Positions 33,066 through 41,749 are shown, counted from the first letter of the stretch. The stretch is DNA of 64,000 nucleotides from an uncultured Erythrobacter sp. (GCA_947488325.1 CANKYZ010000001.1:620001-684000); one strand, 5' to 3'. The notes: a model not told the origin generated them from the letters alone. Translations and numbers: made by a program.

Positions 33066-33647
33066 GTGACACAAGCGAAAGCGGAAACTGCTTCAGAAGA
33101 GATTGGAGTCCGAGCTTCTGCCGAGGCCGGCTTCTCGGCTGAGCGCGAGTATTCTGCGCAAGCCATACATCTCGTTCGCACCGCGCAAATCAACACGCTG
33201 ACATTGTCGCAAATGGCCGATCAGAAGGCATCGATCCTGATCGGCGCAACTTTCGTGGTGTTTTCTCTCGCTGTAACCCGATTGATCGGCAGTGAAGTGA
33301 ATTTTGCCACCCTATGTTTGGCTGCAACCGCATTTCTATCGTCGCTGTGCGCAGTAATCGCGGTTTTGCCCTCTTTGGGCAAACCGCCGAAGGACCCCGC
33401 GGCCTTTAATCCGCTGTTCTTTGGTCATTTTGCTGCGATTAACGAAGATGAGTGGACCGATGGGCTGCTCGATCAGTTCGCGACGGATGAAGAGCTTTTT
33501 CGTTTGATGCTCAAAGATATCCATCAGAATGGGCAAGTGCTTTACCGTCGCAAATATCGATTCTTGACCTATGCTTACCGGATGTTCCTGGGCGGTTTGG
33601 CAATTACGATGGCAGTTTATTCAGCGGAATCTTTGACGTTTTTTTAG
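33066..33647 (+). CDS. Pycsar-effector-like (DUF5706) membrane protein
   Basis: The 193-residue protein has the motif MADQKASILIGATFVVFSLA, typical of the DUF5706/PycTM family, two central membrane helices (about 57-78 and 86-105) and a third hydrophobic segment at the C-terminus (about 172-190). In defence systems such proteins disrupt the membrane when a cyclic nucleotide is bound. No uridylate or cytidylate cyclase gene is adjacent: neighbours are acp and divK. The start is GTG at 33066. A housekeeping role is as likely as defence. Confidence 0.7.
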   Translation: MTQAKAETASEEIGVRASAEAGFSAEREYSAQAIHLVRTAQINTLTLSQMADQKASILIGATFVVFSLAVTRLIGSEVNFATLCLAATAFLSSLCAVIAVLPSLGKPPKDPAAFNPLFFGHFAAINEDEWTDGLLDQFATDEELFRLMLKDIHQNGQVLYRRKYRFLTYAYRMFLGGLAITMAVYSAESLTFF

Positions 33648-33659
33648 GCTGCCTAAAGG

Positions 33660-34028
33660 CTAGATCGGCAATAGCTCTTTCACTGCATTCATGAACGGCA
33701 TGATCGAAACCGGTTTCGACAGATAGCCCGCTGCGCCCGCTGATCTGATGCGTTCTTCGTCACCTTTTCCAGCGAATGCCGTTACGGCGAGCACTGGGAT
33801 TTCCTTCAACGCGTCATCAAGTTTGGCCGCAACGATCAAGTCGACTCCAGACACTCCTGGCAACTGGATGTCCATGATGATGAGATCGGGCGAGGTTGTG
33901 CGCGCGGTTTCGAGAACATGTTCGCCATCGGCCACCGGTTCAACCTCGAAACCATTTGCTTTCAGCACGTCGCAGAACAATTTTCTGTTGAGGTCGTTAT
34001 CCTCGACAACCATTATTCGCTTTGTCAC
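33660..34028 (-). CDS. divK: Single-domain response regulator DivK
   Basis: The 122-residue receiver-only protein has acidic pocket residues in VVEDND, the phosphoacceptor aspartate 53 in LIIMDIQLPG, and the lysine in YLSKPVS. Sequence and size match DivK, which in Caulobacter controls CtrA phosphorylation and cell polarity. The start is probably GTG at 34028 (MTKRIMVVEDND); an upstream TTG at 34040 would add four residues. CtrA is in this window at 53.6 kb. Confidence 0.9.
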   Translation of the reverse strand: MTKRIMVVEDNDLNRKLFCDVLKANGFEVEPVADGEHVLETARTTSPDLIIMDIQLPGVSGVDLIVAAKLDDALKEIPVLAVTAFAGKGDEERIRSAGAAGYLSKPVSIMPFMNAVKELLPI

Positions 34029-34182
34029 TGAGTGCCCCAATACTAACGACTTACGCTATCTCGCCTTGCCACTCGTCTAATCACACATAGAGGCCATCAC
34101 AATCCCGGACTTTTCCAATCACTCAGGCGTTCCCGCCGAATCCAGCAAACTTTCGTCAGAAGCTTCAACCCGTGCTGCCACT

Positions 34183-34416
34183 TTGGCGTTAGCTGCGATC
34201 GGCTGGTTGATGCAAGATGAGGAACGAGCCGAGCGATATCTTGATCTCACCGGGCTTGATCCGGATAGTCTACGTGCAGGACTCGATAACTCGCAAGTGC
34301 TAGGCTCTGCCCTCGATTTTCTCGCCAATTACGAACCCGACCTAATCCGTGCTGCCGAAGCGCTAGCCGTGACGCCAGAGGAATTGGTCGCCGCCCGAAA
34401 GGACCTTACCGAATGA
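34183..34416 (+). CDS. DUF3572-like small protein
   Basis: A 77-residue protein (LAAIGWLMQDEERAERYLDL, TGLDPDSLRAGL, FLANYEPDLI) resembles DUF3572. The only standard start in frame is TTG at 34183, without a clear ribosome site. The frame stays open back to 34081 with no ATG, GTG or TTG, and family members often have some extra N-terminal residues, so the true start is uncertain. Its stop overlaps the HAD gene start (ATGA). Confidence 0.7.
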   Translation: MALAAIGWLMQDEERAERYLDLTGLDPDSLRAGLDNSQVLGSALDFLANYEPDLIRAAEALAVTPEELVAARKDLTE

Positions 34417-35042
34417 GCCGCCCTCTCATCATCAGCGATTGCGATGAAGTGATCCTATATATGGTCACACCTTTCAAGAACTGGCTGGAAGAGAGTCAGG
34501 GCATCACCTTCAACCTCATTGGTTCCAATTTCAGTCAAGCGATGCGCTGGTCAGAAAGCGGAGAATTGGTTGAATCGGCGGAAATATGGAAAAAGTTGGG
34601 CGACTTCTTTGATACGGAGATGGGTCGTCAATCGCCGATTCCCGGTGCGGTTGAATCGCTCAAACAACTGAACGAATATGCCGATGTGGTCGTGCTGACA
34701 AACCTCGTCGATTCCAGGCGAGACATGCGCACAGAGCAATTGGCCGCGCATGGATTCAACACGAAAGTCTATACAAATCAGGGTCCCAAAGGACCGGCAT
34801 TGCAGAAGATCATCGACGAATTTACGCCAAGCCGTGCGTTCTTTATCGACGATCTGGCCCAGCACCATTTGTCTGTGATGGAAACGACGCCGGACGTAGG
34901 ACGATTGCACTTATGTGGTGAACCGATGATCGCGGGTGCCATTGATTGCGCGCATAAGGCAGGTCATGCGGACGCTCGGATCGACAATTGGGCTGATGCC
35001 TTGCCGTGGCTATTGAACCGTTTGGAAGGAGAGATCGCATGA
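34413..35042 (+). CDS. HAD-superfamily hydrolase
   Basis: The 209-residue protein has HAD motif I as ISDCDEVIL (nucleophile Asp near 8), motif II VVVLTN and motif IV AFFIDDLAQHH. The cap is small and helical. It probably dephosphorylates a small metabolite. It overlaps both neighbours by four bases (ATGA). Confidence 0.83.
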   Translation: MSRPLIISDCDEVILYMVTPFKNWLEESQGITFNLIGSNFSQAMRWSESGELVESAEIWKKLGDFFDTEMGRQSPIPGAVESLKQLNEYADVVVLTNLVDSRRDMRTEQLAAHGFNTKVYTNQGPKGPALQKIIDEFTPSRAFFIDDLAQHHLSVMETTPDVGRLHLCGEPMIAGAIDCAHKAGHADARIDNWADALPWLLNRLEGEIA

Positions 35043-35494
35043 GTATCGAAGCGCGCTTGCAAGAATTGAACGTAATCCTACCGGAAGCTGCAGCCCCAGT
35101 GGCCAGCTACATGCCGATCGTTGTGCAGGGAGGTTTTGCGCACGTCTCAGGCCAGTTGCCGTTCGTTGACGGTAAGCTCCTAACTGGCCGACTGGGCGAA
35201 GATATGGACTTAGCCGGCGGCATTGAAGCCGCCCGTGCATGCGGATTGATGATCTTGGCCCAACTGAAAACGGCCGGCCTGCTTGATAAGGTTGAACGCG
35301 TTGTCAAATTAGGTGCCTTTGTCAGCTCGACCGGAGATTTTACCGACCAGCCAAAGGTCGCAAATGGCGCGTCAAACCTGATGTTTGATGTGTTCGGAGA
35401 AAAAGGGCGGCATGCCCGTGCGGCGGTCGGCGTGCCCGTTTTGCCGCTGGGCGTCGCTGTTGAAATTGATGCTGTGATAGCCATCGCCGAATGA
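35039..35494 (+). CDS. RidA-family protein
   Basis: The 151-residue protein belongs to the YjgF/RidA family of enamine/imine deaminases. The C-terminal RHARAAVGVPVLPLGVAVEIDA holds the conserved arginine and glutamate. The start is ATG at 35039, overlapping the HAD stop. It may be one of the longer RidA variants common in alphaproteobacteria rather than the archetype. Confidence 0.88.
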   Translation: MSIEARLQELNVILPEAAAPVASYMPIVVQGGFAHVSGQLPFVDGKLLTGRLGEDMDLAGGIEAARACGLMILAQLKTAGLLDKVERVVKLGAFVSSTGDFTDQPKVANGASNLMFDVFGEKGRHARAAVGVPVLPLGVAVEIDAVIAIAE

Positions 35495-36219
35495 TCCAGC
35501 GCGCAGCCCCGGATTGGCTGAAAAGCGGCACTTTTGCGCATCGCGGTCTGCATTCAGCCGGCGTACCTCAAAACTCGCGCTCCGCAGCCCAAGCTGCGAT
35601 TGCGGCTGGTATTGGTATCGAATGCGATGTTCAGATGAGCAGCAATAACGTGCCGTTGGTGTTTCACGATTGGAAGCTCGACCGGCTGACGGCAGAGAGT
35701 GGGATGGTCGCGGGAAGGTCTGCGAGCGAACTGTGCCGAATCAAACTGAACGACAGCAATGACACGATCTGGACGCTCTCAGAACTCCTTGATTGCGTAG
35801 CGGGACGCGTGCCGATTCTGATCGAGGTGAAGTCGCTTGCACAATTTGACATCGCGGGCGCTTGCACCGCGATTAAGGCAGTGACACGCGATTATCTAGG
35901 CCCGCTCGCAGTTATGAGTTTTGATCCACGAATGGGGGAATGGTTCGCAGAGCATGCACCTGAATTCGTTCGAGGGTTGGTTGCGACCGATACGCTCGAT
36001 CATGGTTTCTTAAGCGCATGGCGGGCTCCTTTTGCGATCGATAAGGCGCAGCCTGATTTTTTGGCTTGCGACATACGCGACCTTCCCAATGCAATTGCCG
36101 GTGTTTGGCGTGAGACAGGCCGGCCTTTACTTACCTGGACCGTGCACAGCCCTGTCCTTCGGGCGAGGGCGGAGCTGCATACGGATGCTCAAATTGCGGA
36201 AGGTGGCGGCATCGAATGA
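35491..36219 (+). CDS. Glycerophosphodiester phosphodiesterase
   Basis: The 242-residue enzyme hydrolyses glycerophosphodiesters to glycerol 3-phosphate. It shows FAHRGLHSAGVPQNS, GIECDVQMS, LVFHDWKLDRLT and LIEVKS, covering the metal-binding and catalytic His/Glu/Asp residues. No signal peptide is seen, so it is probably cytosolic. It overlaps both neighbours by four bases. Confidence 0.92.
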   Translation: MIQRAAPDWLKSGTFAHRGLHSAGVPQNSRSAAQAAIAAGIGIECDVQMSSNNVPLVFHDWKLDRLTAESGMVAGRSASELCRIKLNDSNDTIWTLSELLDCVAGRVPILIEVKSLAQFDIAGACTAIKAVTRDYLGPLAVMSFDPRMGEWFAEHAPEFVRGLVATDTLDHGFLSAWRAPFAIDKAQPDFLACDIRDLPNAIAGVWRETGRPLLTWTVHSPVLRARAELHTDAQIAEGGGIE

Positions 36220-37370
36220 TCCCCGATGGAGCGCCGAATAGTGAACTCACCGTCAGGTTGGCTCCCGGTGTTGGCCAGTTCGATGCGCAAGAATGGAATG
36301 CTCTTGGCGGGACGGATAACCCTTTCATAAGTCATGAATTCCTAAGCGCACTAGAAGATTCTGGGAGCGTTGGAGAGGGGACCGGTTGGAACCCCGTACC
36401 GATCGTCATTACCGATACGCAGGACCGATTACTCGCTGCTATGCCGAGCTATGCGAAGAGCCATAGCCGGGGCGAGTATGTTTTCGACCATAGCTGGGCT
36501 GATGCGCTTCATAGGGCAGGAGGCAACTATTACCCAAAGCTTCAAATCGCCGCGCCGTTCACGCCGGTAAATGGACCACGCCTGCTGCTATCCAATCCGT
36601 CCTTGGCGGGCCATTTGTTAAAGGGAGCTGAGGTCGTGTGTGAGCAGAATGGCCTGTCCTCTGCCCATGCAACCTTTGTCGATGCCGACCAGCTCCCAAT
36701 GTTTGAGGCAGGCGGCTGGCTGACTCGCAGCGACTTGCAATTTCACTGGCTCAATCGTGATTATGACGATTTCGATGGATTTCTTGCACAACTTGCTTCG
36801 CGTAAACGGAAAAACCTTCGCAAGGAACGGGTTGCGGCGATAGAGGGCTTGCGAATTGAGCGGCTATCAGGCGATGATATCAAGCCTGAACATTGGGATG
36901 CGTTTTGGGTGTTCTATCAGGACACAGGAGCACGCAAATGGGGTACACCGTATCTGACGCGAGAGGCATTCACACTGATGGGAGAGCGGATGGGCGAGAG
37001 CTTGGTGCTCATCCTTGCGTTTGACGATGACGTGGCGATTGCAGGTGCGCTAAATTTTATCGGATCAGACGCGATTTATGGCCGATATTGGGGCTGTACT
37101 CGCGAAGTGCGCTTCCTGCATTTCGAACTTTGCTATTATCAAGCGATCGACATAGCGATCGAACTGCAACTGCCACGCGTTGAAGCGGGCGCGCAGGGCG
37201 GACACAAGCTAGCACGTGGATATGAACCGGTTAAGACGTGGTCAGCGCATTGGTTGGGCGATTCAGATTTCCGCGCTGCTGTCGCCGATTTTCTTGAACG
37301 AGAGCGCGAAGGCATTGCAAACGACCAAGTCTTTCTGGACGAAAAAACGCCATTCAAAAAAGGCGATTAG
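36216..37370 (+). CDS. FemAB-like/GNAT-type acyltransferase (DUF482)
   Basis: The 384-residue protein resembles the DUF482 family, annotated as peptidoglycan-type FemAB-like or GNAT acyltransferases. Recognisable parts are NPFISHEFLSALEDSGSVG, KRKNLRKERVAA near 190-200, GRYWGCTREVRFLHFELCYYQ and GAQGGHKLARGYEPV. The substrate is unknown. It is the last gene of an overlapping operon of five, and converges on the Sel1-like gene with eight bases between stop codons. Confidence 0.85.
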   Translation: MIPDGAPNSELTVRLAPGVGQFDAQEWNALGGTDNPFISHEFLSALEDSGSVGEGTGWNPVPIVITDTQDRLLAAMPSYAKSHSRGEYVFDHSWADALHRAGGNYYPKLQIAAPFTPVNGPRLLLSNPSLAGHLLKGAEVVCEQNGLSSAHATFVDADQLPMFEAGGWLTRSDLQFHWLNRDYDDFDGFLAQLASRKRKNLRKERVAAIEGLRIERLSGDDIKPEHWDAFWVFYQDTGARKWGTPYLTREAFTLMGERMGESLVLILAFDDDVAIAGALNFIGSDAIYGRYWGCTREVRFLHFELCYYQAIDIAIELQLPRVEAGAQGGHKLARGYEPVKTWSAHWLGDSDFRAAVADFLEREREGIANDQVFLDEKTPFKKGD

Positions 37371-37378
37371 TGCTAGAT

Positions 37379-37705
37379 TCACGCTGCGCGACGCTCTTCC
37401 GAGAGCCAATGGCGAGCGCGGCGTTGTGCTTCGGCGATTTCGCGCGCGGTCATTTCATCAGAAATGTCTCCACGACATCCACCAGCATCTTCATGGCCAC
37501 GCGAAGCCGCAAGATTGAACCATTTGTGTGCTTCGACCAAATCGCAAACAACACCGTTGCTGCCCGTCGAATAAGCGACACCTAGATCGAACAAGGCAGC
37601 GACATCGCCGGATGCTGCATCAGCCAAATATCCTGCAATCGCAAGATCACCTTCTGCATTGTTCAGCGGCTCGGCATCGATTGCATTGATGGATTCGAGT
37701 TTCAT
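37379..37705 (-). CDS. Sel1-repeat small protein
   Basis: The 108-residue protein carries one clear Sel1-like repeat (ALFDLGVAYSTGSNGVVCDLVEAHKWFNLAASRGHEDA) and a C-terminal basic helix (AREIAEAQRRARHWL). Such repeats mediate protein contacts. The ATG at 37705 (MKLESINAID) follows GGGGAATGTGAA; the longer frame to 37768 is less likely. Confidence 0.8.
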   Translation of the reverse strand: MKLESINAIDAEPLNNAEGDLAIAGYLADAASGDVAALFDLGVAYSTGSNGVVCDLVEAHKWFNLAASRGHEDAGGCRGDISDEMTAREIAEAQRRARHWLSEERRAA

Positions 37706-38039
37706 TTCACATTCCCCGTTTTCGCGTCTCTTATTTGCAAAGAGCCAAGCCCTTTGCTGACTGCGCATCCACAGAACTCTCGAATCATGGTCAACAAAAC
37801 GTTAACGACCCCGCACTTTTCTTGTATCTTGATCGCGATTTGCCGTCTGAAAACGCGCGATCTTGAGACAGGATGAGTGATTGTGGAGAACGCTGCATCA
37901 AACTGACTTGTGCGGCAAGGAGCGCTTGCCTATAGGCGCGGCAGCGTAGCGACTTGCTAGGAGGCAAGTGGCCCTGAGATAATCTCAAGGGGCCACAGCG
38001 GGACGGTCTTGCGAGAGGTTTTTGAGAATAGAGGACCAA
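37706..38039. promoter_or_regulatory. Intergenic region with structured dksA leader
   Basis: The 334-base gap serves the divergent Sel1-like and dksA genes. A GTTAACGACC motif lies at 37801-37810. Towards dksA two hairpins stack: ACTTGC-TAGGAG-GCAAGT (about 37952-37969) and GTGGCCC-TGAGAT-A-ATCTCA-AGG-GGCCAC (37968-37996). The second ends 43 bases before the ATG. No U run follows, so it is not a clear terminator. Confidence 0.55.
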
Positions 38040-38498
38040 ATGTCAGCGGCCGCGACTGAAGAAATCGAAATTTTCGAAAAAGCGAAGAGCTCGCTGGGTG
38101 CAGATTATGTTCCCAGCGATCACGAAGAATATATGAATGATAAGCAGCGCGCTTACTTTCAGGTATTACTGATCGAATGGAAGCGATCCATTCACGCGGC
38201 TGCGGGGCAAACTCTGCAGTCACTTGCTGATGAAACGCTTCGCGAATCTGATCTTAATGATCGTGCATCGAGTGAAACCGATTGGGGTATTGAGCTCCGC
38301 ACCCGCGATCGTCAGCGTAAGCTCATTTCAAAGATCGATTCAGCACTCCAACGTATCGAGCAAGGCGAATACGGCTATTGTGAGGTGTCGGGGGATCCAA
38401 TCGGCATTCGCCGGTTGATTGCTCGCCCGGTGGCGACCATGACAGTTGAAGCGCAAGAAGCGCATGAGCGAAAAGAGAAAGTCTCCCGCGACAGTTGA
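38040..38498 (+). CDS. dksA: DksA/TraR-family RNA polymerase-binding factor
   Basis: The 152-residue protein is DksA-like, working with ppGpp at the RNA polymerase secondary channel. The coiled-coil tip DLNDRAS (71-77) is of the DxxDxA type. Only one of the usual four zinc-finger cysteines (Cys 114, YGYCEVSGDP) remains, as in other alphaproteobacterial and zinc-independent DksA variants. The ATG at 38040, behind GAGGACCAA, is preferred over the upstream TTG. Confidence 0.9.
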   Translation: MSAAATEEIEIFEKAKSSLGADYVPSDHEEYMNDKQRAYFQVLLIEWKRSIHAAAGQTLQSLADETLRESDLNDRASSETDWGIELRTRDRQRKLISKIDSALQRIEQGEYGYCEVSGDPIGIRRLIARPVATMTVEAQEAHERKEKVSRDS

Positions 38499-38578
38499 TT
38501 GGGCGGATTTCGGCGATTGCCTGGATGTCGTGTCAGTTTGGGACGGGTAACAGCAAAACACCCGCTTTTGGCCAAGAA

Positions 38579-38593
38579 TTAACGACCCGTTTA
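38579..38593. promoter_or_regulatory. Candidate CtrA-type box upstream of the PilZ gene
   Basis: TTAA-CGACCCG-TTTA matches seven of eight fixed bases of the TTAA-N7-TTAA CtrA recognition pattern and lies about 105 bases before the PilZ start. Such AT-rich half-sites occur by chance. Confidence 0.35.
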
Positions 38594-38697
38594 CCGCGCT
38601 CTCCTACTTGAATTGTCGAACGGTTGCGACTGACTAACGCATTTGATCGTATGTCAATTTAGGTCACTCCGAATAGGGTTTAGGAGAACGTGATAAT

Positions 38698-39075
38698 ATG
38701 ACAGGCCTCGAAACTAGGAGCGTTTCGCGCGATAGTTTGTTTTTGCTCGCCAATGTTCGTGTGGAGCAGGCAAGCGATCACTCTCGCGTCCGCGTCCGCA
38801 ATCTTTCGGATGGCGGTATGATGGGTGAAGGCACCATGCGCGTGAAACGCGGTAACCGCGTCGAAGTTGAGCTGCGCAATATAGGCAAGATTGGCGGCAG
38901 TGTCGCGTGGGTTCAAGATCAGCGTTTTGGGATAGCTTTCGATGAGGAAGTGGATTCACAGTTGGCTCGTAAACCGTCTGACGGCGTTAACGACGATGCG
39001 CCTTCCACAAGTTCAACATCCTATGCGCATCGTGCTCCGCCCACGCCAGAACCGCGGCGCTTGCGTAAAGTGTGA
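38698..39075 (+). CDS. PilZ-domain protein
   Basis: The 125-residue protein has a PilZ core (about 5-85) with RVRNLSDGGMMGEG (the DxSxxG-type element is NLSDGG) and QRFGIAFDE. An upstream RSVSR at about 7-11 could serve as the RxxxR arginine pair for cyclic-di-GMP. The C-terminal 40 residues are Ser/Pro/Thr-rich and basic. It probably acts in motility or surface control, but binding is unproven. Confidence 0.82.
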   Translation: MTGLETRSVSRDSLFLLANVRVEQASDHSRVRVRNLSDGGMMGEGTMRVKRGNRVEVELRNIGKIGGSVAWVQDQRFGIAFDEEVDSQLARKPSDGVNDDAPSTSSTSYAHRAPPTPEPRRLRKV

Positions 39076-39152
39076 TGATGAAAACCATTATTTCCGCAAA
39101 GAACTGTTACTTCGCACTGACCTAATGCTCCCAAACTGCTATTCCAGTTTGC

Positions 39153-40622
39153 GTGACACGAATCTGCTTCACCTTGGTACTGGCGATGTTTCTTTCTACC
39201 TGTGGTCCTTTGGCGGATCGCGGGCCAGTTAGCGTCGCGATAATCGGTGAACAAGAATCGCTGTTGCAAGCTGGCGTGAGACTATCGCCAGCCGCGCAGC
39301 ATATGCGGGCCTCAACCAATGAAGGTCTCGTTACCCTTGATCCAGCAGGTCGGGTAGTCCCAGCCATAGCCGAACGTTGGATCGTTACTGACGATGGATT
39401 GAGCTATATCTTTCGTCTGCGCAATTCGAGCTGGCCCAATGGCGATCCGATATCCGCCGCTGATGTTCGCGTAATACTACAAGAAACGCTTCGAAAGCTT
39501 GACGGCACTTCGCTTGGTCTCGATTTTGCCAAAGTGACTGAGGTGCGGGCCATGACCGGCCGTGTCGTCGAGTTGCGCCTATCTGGCCCGATGCCAGATT
39601 TGCTTCGGCTACTCGCCCAGCCCGAACTTGGACTTGTAAATCGCGGAAGCGGGGCTGGACCAATGGTTGTCTCGCGTGATGAAGAAGCTCAATTCGTACG
39701 CCTTAATGCTCTCCCTCCTCAGACACGAGGGCTTCCTGCCAGAGAAGATTGGGAAGAAGTGTCACGAAGCCTGACTGTTCGGGCGCTCTCAGGGCAAGCC
39801 GCGGTTGACGCATTCACGAGTGGCGATGTCGATTTGCTGATGGGCGGCACGATTGCGACCTTTCCGTTAGCGCAGCTCGGGCCACTTTCGCGAGGGACCG
39901 TTCAAGTGGATCCCGCGCAAGGACTGTTCGGACTTATCATCCGTAGCGATGACGGGGTTTTGGCTGAACCAGCGCGCCGAGAGGCGTTGTCGATGGCGAT
40001 AGATCGAGCAGAATTGATCCAACCATTCGGGCTTGGTGGTTGGCAGGAGGAGACCTGGGTTGTCCCTCAGGCATTGTTTTCACCGCTTCAGTACCCTTCA
40101 AGCCGATGGAACGAGATGACGATTGAAGAGCGCCGTGACGTGGCGCGTCGCCGAATTTCCGAATGGGAAGCGGGTAATGGTGAAAACGTGGTGCTTCGCG
40201 TCGGCTTGCCAGAAGGGCCTGGCAGCGAACTATTGTTCGATGAGCTCGCCAGTGCATGGCAGTCCATTGGGATTACTACAGTACGCGTCGGTCAGGGCGA
40301 AGGTGCTGAGCTCGAATTACGCGACCGGCTGGCACGGTATTCCTCCCCGAGATGGTTTCTCAACCAATTCAATTGTTCGCTCAATATCGGGCTGTGTTCT
40401 GTTGAAGCGGATGCATTGGTGCGAGAATCGCTTAGCCAGCGCGATCCCGAAGCTAAACAATCCTTGCTCGCAGATGCTCATACAGAATTGGTCGCAGCCG
40501 AAGTGTTCATTCCACTGGGCGTACCAGTTCGTTGGTCGCTCGTTCGTGGCGCTGTGAATGGTTATCAGGCCAATCAATGGGGGCTACACCCCTTGTTCCC
40601 GCTCTCGCAACCTCCCACCTAG
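39153..40622 (+). CDS. Orphan ABC solute-binding protein (family 5, peptide/nickel type)
   Basis: The 489-residue protein resembles SBP_bac_5 extracellular binding proteins: STNEGLVTLDPAGRVVPAIAERW, YIFRLRNSSWPNGDPISAADV and ALSMAIDRAELIQPFG. The N-terminus is signal-like and has a cysteine at about 17 (FLSTCG) that could be lipidated, though the lipobox is imperfect. No permease or ATPase genes are nearby. The start is GTG at 39153 with a weak ribosome site. Confidence 0.82.
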   Translation: MTRICFTLVLAMFLSTCGPLADRGPVSVAIIGEQESLLQAGVRLSPAAQHMRASTNEGLVTLDPAGRVVPAIAERWIVTDDGLSYIFRLRNSSWPNGDPISAADVRVILQETLRKLDGTSLGLDFAKVTEVRAMTGRVVELRLSGPMPDLLRLLAQPELGLVNRGSGAGPMVVSRDEEAQFVRLNALPPQTRGLPAREDWEEVSRSLTVRALSGQAAVDAFTSGDVDLLMGGTIATFPLAQLGPLSRGTVQVDPAQGLFGLIIRSDDGVLAEPARREALSMAIDRAELIQPFGLGGWQEETWVVPQALFSPLQYPSSRWNEMTIEERRDVARRRISEWEAGNGENVVLRVGLPEGPGSELLFDELASAWQSIGITTVRVGQGEGAELELRDRLARYSSPRWFLNQFNCSLNIGLCSVEADALVRESLSQRDPEAKQSLLADAHTELVAAEVFIPLGVPVRWSLVRGAVNGYQANQWGLHPLFPLSQPPT

Positions 40623-40661
40623 AATTGTATGACCACCATTTGAGTGGGGAAGGAAAGTGTC

Positions 40662-41120
40662 ATGGACGGTTCAGAAGATCCACGTTTTGGTGGTCGGCGT
40701 TTCGAAGAATCGAACGACGGTCTGCAAGTGATGGGATTTTCTTTGCCCACTGGAACAGATCCTGTTTCGGTTCGGGCCCGTGTTGAGGCGATGGAACTGC
40801 TGCTTGAACGCAGTTTTCGAATTCCTGGTGTGAACTTACCGATCGGACTCGATGCGATTATCGGACTGATTCCGGTGGTAGGGGACATCGTTTCCATGGC
40901 GATGGGTTCCTATTTGGTTTGGGAGGCGCGCAATTTGAGGGTGTCGAAATGGCACCTGACGCGGATGGGTGCGAATGTCGCATTTGACTTGGCGATTGGC
41001 CTGATACCAGTGGTTGGTGATGCGGCTGATTTCGTTTTTCGGTCAAACAGTCGTAATTTGCGGATCATCAAGAAACACCTCGACAAACACCATCCTGAAA
41101 CCCGAATTATCGAAGGTTAG
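40662..41120 (+). CDS. DUF4112 membrane protein
   Basis: The 152-residue protein has two hydrophobic segments each containing GLIPVVGD (about 68-90 and 110-130), the DUF4112 hallmark, with a basic C-terminus (RNLRIIKKHLDKHH). Function is unknown. The ATG at 40662 follows GGGGAAGGAAAGTGTC. Confidence 0.85.
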   Translation: MDGSEDPRFGGRRFEESNDGLQVMGFSLPTGTDPVSVRARVEAMELLLERSFRIPGVNLPIGLDAIIGLIPVVGDIVSMAMGSYLVWEARNLRVSKWHLTRMGANVAFDLAIGLIPVVGDAADFVFRSNSRNLRIIKKHLDKHHPETRIIEG

Positions 41121-41140
41121 CGTGGGCCGAAATTAGAGCT

Positions 41141-41749
41141 TCACGCCTCCAGTTCGATATCCCAATATAGCCAATCCCGCCATGTCTCGTGCAGGTGGTT
41201 GGGCGGGAATTGCTTACCGTATTGTTGTAATTGCCAACTGGTTGGACGGATAGCTTTCATTTGCACCGGCATGCGAGCCTGTTTGGGCGTACGTCCGCCT
41301 TTTTTCATATTGCAAGGCGCACAGGCAGTGATGATGTTCTCCCATGTCGTTCGTCCGCCAAGCCGGCGCGGGATCACGTGGTCGAAGGTCAAGTTGTCAC
41401 CGTTGCCGCAATATTGGCATTCAAATTTGTCACGCAGAAAGACGTTGAAGCGGGTGAAAGCGGGAAATTCGCTCTGTTTCACATATTGTCTTAGTGCAAT
41501 GACGCTCGGGATTTTCATGTCCAATGACGGCGAGTGGACTTCGCGGTCATAGCTTTCGACAATATCGACACGGTCGAGGAAGACGGCTTTGATTGCGGTC
41601 TGCCACGGCCAAAGGCTGAGCGGATAGTAGGAAAGAGGCGTGTAATCTGCGTTCAGCACAAGCGCGGGGCAAGCCGACAGGCTGCGTGTCGGATCTTGGC
41701 TGGCACTCCGAAATCTTGCTGCCGTTTCGATCAGATCGGCTTTAAACAC
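41141..41749 (-). CDS. HNH endonuclease family protein
   Basis: The 202-residue protein has the HNH pattern: CQYCG, TFDHVIPRRLGGRTTWENI and CAPCNMKKGG, with two CxxC zinc pairs. It is a conserved chromosomal family in alphaproteobacteria and not obviously linked to a methylase. The start is probably GTG at 41749 (MFKADLIETAARF) behind AGGAAGGGACG; an upstream TTG at 41791 is possible. Confidence 0.87.
   Translation of the reverse strand: MFKADLIETAARFRSASQDPTRSLSACPALVLNADYTPLSYYPLSLWPWQTAIKAVFLDRVDIVESYDREVHSPSLDMKIPSVIALRQYVKQSEFPAFTRFNVFLRDKFECQYCGNGDNLTFDHVIPRRLGGRTTWENIITACAPCNMKKGGRTPKQARMPVQMKAIRPTSWQLQQYGKQFPPNHLHETWRDWLYWDIELEA

Noticed and set aside
33066..33647. A complete Pycsar defence system
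   Set aside because: No cyclase gene is adjacent; only the effector-like protein is present.
41141..41749. Restriction enzyme or homing endonuclease
   Set aside because: No methylase, intron or intein is linked, and the protein resembles a conserved chromosomal HNH family.
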